Positions 46,755 through 53,233 of a DNA stretch of 53,233 nt are shown here, one piece after another. The position numbers and the translations under genes are program-made. This DNA is from Funneliformis mosseae. Taxonomy: Eukaryota; Glomeromycota; Glomeromycetes; Glomerales; Glomeraceae. The notes under the pieces are model-generated. The model was not told the origin of the DNA. It saw nothing but the letters and a program-made list of their open reading frames with translations, and ran no database searches. The stretch is taken from assembly GCA_910592005.1 (NCBI GenBank), contig CAJVPP010000069.1, positions 1-53,233 on the forward strand, written 5' to 3'. Positions within the stretch are counted from its first letter, which is position 1. Each line of letters opens with the position of its first letter.

Positions 46755-49700
46755 AAATGGCTGTGCTTCGATGGTACTAAAATCTCTCTTTTAATAACAA
46801 ATATCAGGTTTTTACTCAAACAAATAATACACATTTTGTGTTAGATACTTCACAACTCTGGCAAGTTGTTGATATACATGAACAATTTCAAGATATAACT
46901 GTTAATTCTCAAGCAGGATATTATCATATCAAAGTGGATAATGAAAAGACCTGAGTATCACTTTTACCTGGCTATACAATTTATACTGCTTTTGGAAACA
47001 ATATTTTAAACTTTTCATTGAATATTCCAATCAGCAACTATTATTTTCTTGGGTTGATTTTAGAATAGACGAAAATAATCTTACTATTTCTATAGTATCA
47101 GATTCTCAACTTGATCGTTTTTGAAGTCTTATAAGATATATAAAACCTGGTGGTAAATTATCAATTTCTTCTACAATATGTATTAATATTTTATCTATTG
47201 TCAGATTGTTAAAAGATTCAATATATAAAAAATATCCTGAGCTATATCCCGAATAGCAAGTTTTTACTAAAGTGCAAGAAATAATAAAAAAATGATTGAA
47301 ACAATTAAAAAAAAGGAAAATGCCTTCGATCAGAATTACAATCAACATCAACAGGTAAATTAGTTCGTGATAGCATATGCATAACCAGTGATATGAAGCC
47401 AGTGAGTTCAGAAAGTTTTTATATGGTATTATTTGAACACAAACAGACAAAAAATAAACAATATAATGCTAATTGGCAAATCAAATAGCTAAAAGTACAA
47501 CGTGATCATTATTTTAATATCGTGGAGGAAGAGGATAATAATGATGACAAATTATTAGCATTAATAATTCAAGACTCTATAAAAGAAGAAAAGCTTGACT
47601 CAACATTATTGATAAGCACTGAATAATATCTTTTTTTGGTATTACAGCAATCTTGTGATTCATGTGGAGAAACAAAAATCATTAACAAAAAATGGAATAT
47701 TTTAACAGCAGGACTCTCTATAAAAATACTTATTAAATGTCAAGTTTGTAAGACGGTTAAAGAATTTTCTAACGAATCAGCAGAAGTAAATTTTAATGCT
47801 TGCTTCGCTGCTGCAGATTTAGTTGGCAGAATAAATAGACAATCATTACAAATGACTTTTATATATGCAGATGTTATATCACAACTCTGTAAAGCTTCTT
47901 ACTATAATTACCAAGCTATGACTTTTGAAAAAATTATGAAGTCAGCCAAAATAAGCACAAAAATAGCTTTACAAAAAGTAATTAATTATTGCAAAATAAA
48001 AGGAAAATGTACTCTGCCTGTAAGTTTTGATTGTTCTTAATCTCATGTTTGTAATGCTCAATAGGCTAGTGGTGAAATAATATATGATGGTAAAGATGTA
48101 GGTAAATATCATATATATTCTTTTTTTTAAAAAAAATTTTGTTTTGATTTGTAATTACTTATTAGTATACTTTTCTGCATTAGGATATTTTTACAAACCT
48201 GTGATTGCATTTCACATTGTTGAAAAATCCCAAAAAATAAAAAAATAGGATGGAGAAGATAAAATTATAAGAGAAGGCAACTTTGATTTGAATTCTCATC
48301 AGATGGAACACGCTATTCTAATTAGTATTCTTGGAAAATTAACTCCAATTTTAGAAGAACACAATATGCTTATAAATGTTACTATTGATAGTGATCTGGA
48401 TTCTAACAAAACCTTAGGAAATGTTGCAGTTGTCAACCAAATTTTTGCTAATTTTAAGTATGTTACTAAAAATATTCGCAAAAACTTATATTAAGTAAAT
48501 AATTTTTATTAAGTGACTATTAATTTTTTAAACAAAATCTGACTGTCATACATTTTATAGTGAACAAATTTCCTCAATAGCGTGATTTCGAATAACATAT
48601 TATGCTTTATTTTACTAGCTATGTATATGCTGCAAGTATTCAAAAAAGTGAGAAAGAAAATTGTTCTATACAGGAAAAAGATATTTGTAATGTACAGACA
48701 GAAGGTCTTTTTCAATATCTTTGTGATAATCATGAATTGTGTTGACCAAAAGTCTGTTGGATAAAGAATAATCCTGAGCTGCAACTTTCAGAGCCTACTC
48801 TCAAATTCTATACTCTTTATCAACGTGAAAAATTTAAATCCATATTAAAGACAATCTTTCGTCTTCCTATCAACCAAGATATTGTCATAAAAACTCACAT
48901 ATCACAAAATAAAACATTTAACTGACTTAAACTAGTTTATCTTGACAAGAGAATTGATTATTAGAAGTCATATCCAGTAAGACATGCTCTAGCAATTTTA
49001 CATAATAATGAAGAAATTTGCAAAATGATGAATGTGACTCGTTTGGCATGCAATGTTGTTTTGTCTGATCAGGATCTTATCGATATAAGTAAGATTGAAT
49101 TAGAATAGAATCAGCAACGTTTACATAATGTTACAAATATCTAAAAATAAAATCAAGAACGAGCAAATGAATTGAAAAATAAACGAGAAGATCTTGAAAC
49201 ATTTGACTGGTCTCAGATAATCTATATCATTATTCATTAATTAATTATTATTAAATATACATATATATATTTATTTATGTTATAAATATTTTTTCAATAG
49301 GAACTTATACCTTATGGCAAAAAAGCTCAATGCAATATTGATACAAATCAATTCTATCCTTCTTTTGCTTTACAAATACCAGATTTTGATGAAATAATAA
49401 AATGTGTTACTTGTCACGCATTTCCAAAATGTACAGCAAAAGGTTTTTGTTATGTTTGTCATTTCTATATCGAAAATGTATTATGAAATCGAATTGTTGA
49501 TAAAATTATCAATCTAAAATTGAAAAACCCAATAATATTAGCTTTAAACTGATGTGTACATCAGCATTACGTGATATATACCAATTCAATAATTTTTGAA
49601 GTAGACAAAAAGAAGCAATTCAATCTTTTGCATAAAATCAAGATATAATTGTTATAAAACAAACAGGAGATAGTAAAAGTTTGTGTTATACTATAGCAGC

Positions 49701-51450
49701 TATTCTTTTATAAGGAATTACCATAGTATTTTCTCCTCTAAAAGCACTTATAGATGATCAAGTAATGGAGTCGATCAAAGCAGGAATTTCTTGTGGTAGT
49801 CTTTATACATCAATAGAACAACCATTGCAATATCAAAAAAACGTTTTTGAAGAAATTGCTTGTAGATTAACAAAAATTATATTTACAACTCCCAAGAAGT
49901 TTCAAATGAATACAGGCTTCAGATCAATACTACAAAGGTATGATACAACAAATGGTATCAGATTTGTAGTAGATAAAACGCATTGCATTTTAGATCAAGA
50001 AAACTTTTGGTAAGTTATTTTAAATATTTTTTTTAATTTAGTGTTCTTATCTAATTAAAATTATTTTATTAGTAAATTGTGGGCTTATCTTAAAAATCTT
50101 AAAGAAATTTTTTTTTTTGCATCTATTTTGCTTCTTACTGCAACTTGCCGTCAAATTGATTTGCAGGAAATTACCACAAGACTTGAAATAGACTATCAAC
50201 AAACTTCTCTTATTCGTAACATAGCTTTTGAGGATAATCAAATTATTTATAAAGTACGAAAAAAAAAGGAAAACAAAGAACAATTTTTGAATGACATTAT
50301 TAATATTTATAATGAAATAGAGACTGAAAAATGCATTTTATATTGCCTTTCTATAAAGAGTTATGAAAATATTACCACTGAGCTTCAAAGCAAAATTTCC
50401 AAAGAAACAATTGCTATATATCATGATGAATTATCTGCTAAACAAAAATCAGCTATTCTTTTAGATTGGAGATCTAGAAAATTTCAAATAATGGTTGTCA
50501 CTAACACATTTGAAATGGGTATAAATATTCCAGATGTTCGTATAGTAATTCATGTAGGTTTCCTGATGTCTATAAGTAAGTTAAAAAAAATCACTATAAA
50601 AGTTGATGCTAATAATATATCTAATATATATATTTTTTTTATAGGTAATTTAGTACAGGAAAGTGAACATGCAGGTCGTGATGGATTATCTGTAAAGGTA
50701 ATTATTATGTATAGCTGAAAAGACATTAGAATAATAATGGGAATTTATTTAAATAGACAATCTAGGTAAATTCAACATATTATCTAATGAAATGTATAGT
50801 ATTTATGGTAAATTAATTGTAACGTTACTGATGTAAATCTTACAAGTATTAATACTAATAAAGGGGAAGAGGTGGAATCAATAAGGTGTACTAAATATTT
50901 ATCTGAAGCAAAACATAAAATTTGGGAGATATTATTTTACTGTTCTTCAATTTATCAATATAGAAAAAAGACACTTATTAATTATTTTGCATAGCCAGGA
51001 GATTCAACATCAAATATATCAAATGAATGCAATGTTTGTGATAATTATCTTCATCATGTATCTGATAATCCATCTTGGATTGATATCTGAACAGATGTAG
51101 AAAAAATGTTGGAGATAATAGAGATTATTACGAACGAAAGACAACAGATAACAAGAAATAATGTAGTTGATGTATTCCATCAGTCTCAAGCAAAGAATAT
51201 TAAAAACAAGTTTGGAGAACTGCCAATTTACTTAGAGAAATTTTTAAGAAAACTCAAAACTAAAGAGGATGCATTTTTGTTATTAGATGATTTAGTTTTA
51301 CATGATCTTGTAAAAGAGGATATAATCTTAACAAGATCACTAACAGCACAAACATTTACTTGTAGCATTTTTATTATTAGTATTACAGATGGAGCTATTG
51401 CTAAGGCTAATACTGAAGATTGGCGATACTTAATAAAAATTAGTCAATAA
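46755..51450 (+). pseudogene. Helicase-bearing transposon gene: Mutator-like transposase region joined to RecQ helicase, inactive
   Basis: Order: N-terminal part of unknown role (46.76-47.63 kb); zinc ribbon CDSCGETK...IKCQVCKTV (47.65-47.76 kb); transposase-like region with VSFDCS (about 48.03 kb), EGNFDLNSHQMEHAILISIL and VTIDSDLDSNKTLGNVAVV (48.38-48.43 kb), like acidic-motif blocks of Mutator-type transposases; Cys cluster CVTCHAFPKCTAKGFCYVC (49.41-49.46 kb). RecQ part: motif I KQTGDSKSLCY (49657 on), VFSPLKALIDDQVM, motif II VVDKTHCIL (49972), motif III LLTATCRQ, motif V TNTFEMGINIPDVR, motif VI QESEHAGRDG, zinc remnant CNVCDNY and a winged-helix-like end (51106-51450). Introns are visible at 48102-48183, 49217-49300 (donor GT changed to AT), 50010-50072 and 50576-50644. 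Many stops (TAA in FDCS-stop-SHV, TAG in INYFA-stop-PGD). Family knowledge gives the helicase motifs; the fusion is inference from continuity. Confidence 0.7.
49640..51450 (+). pseudogene. RecQ-type helicase module of the fused element gene
   Basis: RecQ helicases unwind DNA 3' to 5' using ATP. All main motifs are in order, but key residues are lost: Walker A reads T-G-D-S-K-S rather than T-G-x-G-K-S, the D-E-x-H box reads D-K-T-H, and motif VI has His where the arginine finger region has Arg (E-H-A-G-R-D-G). The C-x2-C-D-N-C zinc site has lost its last Cys (CNVCDNY). A clean 69-bp intron (50576-50644) still splits motif V from motif VI. The winged-helix region (KFGELPIYLEKFLRKLKTKE) is open over 115 codons. 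Probably catalytically dead even if translated. Confidence 0.75.
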
Positions 51451-51479
51451 GTGCTATAATAATTACATGTAATAATGAG

Positions 51480-51615
51480 CAAGTAATTATAATGGTAGTA
51501 ATAGTAATAATAACAATAATAACAATAATAATATAATAACAATAATATAATAACAATAATAGTCTAATAACAATAGTAATAACAACAATAATAGTAATAG
51601 TAATATAATCATTAA
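51480..51615. repeat. Trinucleotide microsatellite (AAT/AAC type)
   Basis: Interrupted run of TAATAACAA-type units right after the end of the helicase coding region. Confidence 0.8.
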
Positions 51616-52515
51616 AAAATGGTTAAAACAGTTTATTTCAAAGTTGTAAAGTTGTTAATGTAAGCCAGAATTAATTTTAGCTAGCATTATGTATAAATAA
51701 TTTTTAACATTTTTTTTTGCCATATAGTTATATATTTATGATGACATCATATACTCTACCCTTAATTAAAAATATTTTTTAAAGTTTCAGACAAATTAAT
51801 TAATCTAAAAATTAAAATTAATTATTCAATTTAAATTATAAAAAAATTAATCTAAAAAATTTAGATTATAATTTAATTAATATTAAAAAATTAAATTAAT
51901 TAATTTAATTTAAAGTTTTAAATTAATAAAAAAGAAAAATCTATGATTAACTATCGGTTATTATCATTTATATATAAATTTGAATTTTGAATTTTTAAAT
52001 TTTAAAATTTTGAATTTTGAATTTTTTGAAAATCATGTATTTAATCATATGATGAAAATAGACTACTAAAATAATATAATTCTGAATACCTATCTTATTA
52101 ATCCTTTCTCAAATTTTCTCTTTCATTTACTTCATTCACCTTAACATTTTTTTGAAAAATTCAATTATTACCTTTACTTCATATACTTTTTATTCATAAA
52201 TTGCATTATAAATAAATTTAAGCAGATTTTTATTAATGACTCTTTAGACATTAATATAAATGTATTTTATTTTTTACTTTGAATTACAATATTAGATTAT
52301 AGTGAATTTAGCTTTAGAGTATCTTAAAGTTAAGGTTAGAATTAGGGTTAATATTAGTATTAGAGTATAAAGATTGTTAAACCATTTTTTTTATTTATGT
52401 TAGGATTAGAGTTAGTATTAAGATATAAAGGTTATTAAATTATTCTTTTTAGTTATATTAAATCTTTCAAAAGAAAAAATTTGAGATTGTTAAGTTGAGA
52501 GAAAGGAGACCTAGT
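51616..52515. other. AT-rich flank with weak repeats
   Basis: 51.77-51.93 kb resembles 46.13-46.33 kb (possible element end). At 52.31-52.46 kb a phrase around TTAGTATTA(G/A)(A)GTATAAAG(A/G)TTATTAAA occurs twice. A single TTAGGG word lies at about 52343. No gene. Confidence 0.4.
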
Positions 52516-52765
52516 CTTTTATATATTTTCTTCATATGGTTTATATATTTTGGGATTTGATCACCCTTTCAACACATTTTCTTTGCCTGGTTCATATATT
52601 TTGGGATTTATCTCTCTTTTATATTTTTTCTTCACCTAGATCATTTATTTAGAATTTAATCTTCCTTTTATATATTTTCTTCATTTAGATCATTTATTTT
52701 AGAATTTGATCTTCTTTTTATATATTTTTTTTGCCTAGATCATTTGTTTTAGAAAATTGATAAAA
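52516..52765. repeat. Minisatellite, about 50-bp unit, five copies
   Basis: Units start with CTTTTATATATTTTCTTC, continue with (A/G)CCTAGATCATTTATTTTAG or a GGTTTATATATTTTGGG variant, and end AATTTGATCTTC. Starts lie near 52517, 52565, 52616, 52667 and 52717. The first two copies form one subtype and the last three another. Non-coding. Confidence 0.7.
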
Positions 52766-53061
52766 TAAAAAACCCTTGAAAGAACTTACAAATATTAACC
52801 AAATTGTTGAATAAGATTTATTCAATTATGTAAAAATAAATATAGCTAAAGCAATTTGTGAACGTGAATAATGAAAATATAAAAAATGTAATGAAATTGG
52901 CTATTATCAAAAGAATTATAATAAATAATATAAAGATTTATTATATAGATAGCACAGATTTTATTATAGAAAGTACTTAAAGAAAAATAAAATTTTATTG
53001 TCTTACATCAAAAAATTAATATGTTTTTTTATAGCAATGTTTTGCATACAAATTTTACAAG

Positions 53062-53180
53062 TCACGTGAAATTTAATTTAGTGGTATAATAATTACCGTA
53101 TTCTTCCGAAAATAAGCAACCTCTGAAAATAAGCAACCCTCAAATTACTTAATATTCGAAAATAAGCAACATCTCAAATT
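53062..53180. repeat. Three GAAAATAAGCAACCTC-type repeats, possible DNA-transposon end
   Basis: GAAAATAAGCAAC occurs at about 53108, 53132 and 53158, each followed by a CTC/ATCTC word. Upstream stands GTATAATAATTACCGTATTC and a TCACGTGA site (53062-53069). ACCGTATTnTTCCG next to such short repeats is reminiscent of terminal repeats of pogo-like elements, but the window ends before the element could be checked. Confidence 0.45.
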
Positions 53181-53233
53181 TTACATCAAAACAAAATATA
53201 ATGTTATAAAAAAACACTTAAATAATAAATAAA

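Noticed and set aside
47106..47450. Minus-strand hydrophobic frame of 114 codons
   Set aside because: The plus strand here reads coding remains of the helicase element; hydrophobicity follows from antisense reading of AT-rich DNA.
49765..50718. An intact helicase gene made of the two longest frames
   Set aside because: Walker A, D-E-x-H and motif VI are all altered and stops flank both frames; it is a pseudogene segment.
52343..52348. TTAGGG word suggesting a telomere
   Set aside because: Only a single copy inside a diverged repeat; no array, so not telomeric.

Overview
The window looks like nuclear DNA of a fungus, most probably an arbuscular mycorrhizal (Glomeromycotina, Rhizophagus-like) fungus. 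The reasons are: spliceosomal introns of about 70-150 bp with GT..AG ends and CTAAC/CTAAT branch-like motifs; a very AT-rich background; fungal house-keeping genes (uracil phosphoribosyltransferase, a Gbp2/Hrb1-like three-RRM protein, mitochondrial uL29m, histone H2A); and many decayed repeat-family genes of the type known from Rhizophagus. No complete tRNA or rRNA gene and no CRISPR array was seen. Most genes are split, so a simple open reading frame scan shows only single exons. Splice models below were built by hand and all keep frame from ATG to stop.

Layout. 1-4.8 kb: AT-saturated remains of a minus-strand transposase-like gene. 5.3-11.5 kb: a compact gene island on the plus strand, UPRT (8 exons, 220 aa), Gbp2-like SR/RRM protein (14 exons, 572 aa) and mitochondrial ribosomal protein uL29m (3 exons, 183 aa). 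12.7-30 kb: accessory DNA with a broken fungal deaminase gene, a broken coiled-coil repeat-family gene, several broken mobile-element genes (one with a proline-rich start and a RING-like end), hairpin repeats, a 19-bp satellite, a 48-bp palindrome, a dead Crypton-like tyrosine recombinase, a tRNA-derived SINE and a MITE. 30.2-36.6 kb: a second gene island, all on the minus strand: alpha/beta hydrolase (312 aa), secreted protein (243 aa), histone H2A with a long N-terminal extension (204 aa), and a Pro/Gln-rich membrane protein (337 aa). 36.6-53.2 kb: accessory DNA again, with an unusually GC-rich retroposon-like island with a poly-A tail, an orphan exon-like fragment, a dead transposase of a G-P-D signature family, a second MITE copy, and a 4.7-kb decayed gene that joins a Mutator-like transposase-like region to a RecQ-type helicase.

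The most interesting object is that last one (about 46.75-51.45 kb). The order zinc ribbon, transposase-like domain, Cys cluster, RecQ motifs, RecQ zinc site and winged helix, with introns still recognisable between and inside the parts, suggests one very large multi-exon gene of a helicase-bearing transposon. This copy is dead: it has many stops and its helicase motifs I, II and VI are all altered.

The contrast between intact gene islands and AT-drifted element remains full of single-base stops points to a compartmented genome in which repeats decay largely by C-to-T change. Statements on repeat-family membership rest on recall of protein family patterns, not on a database search, and are marked as inference.
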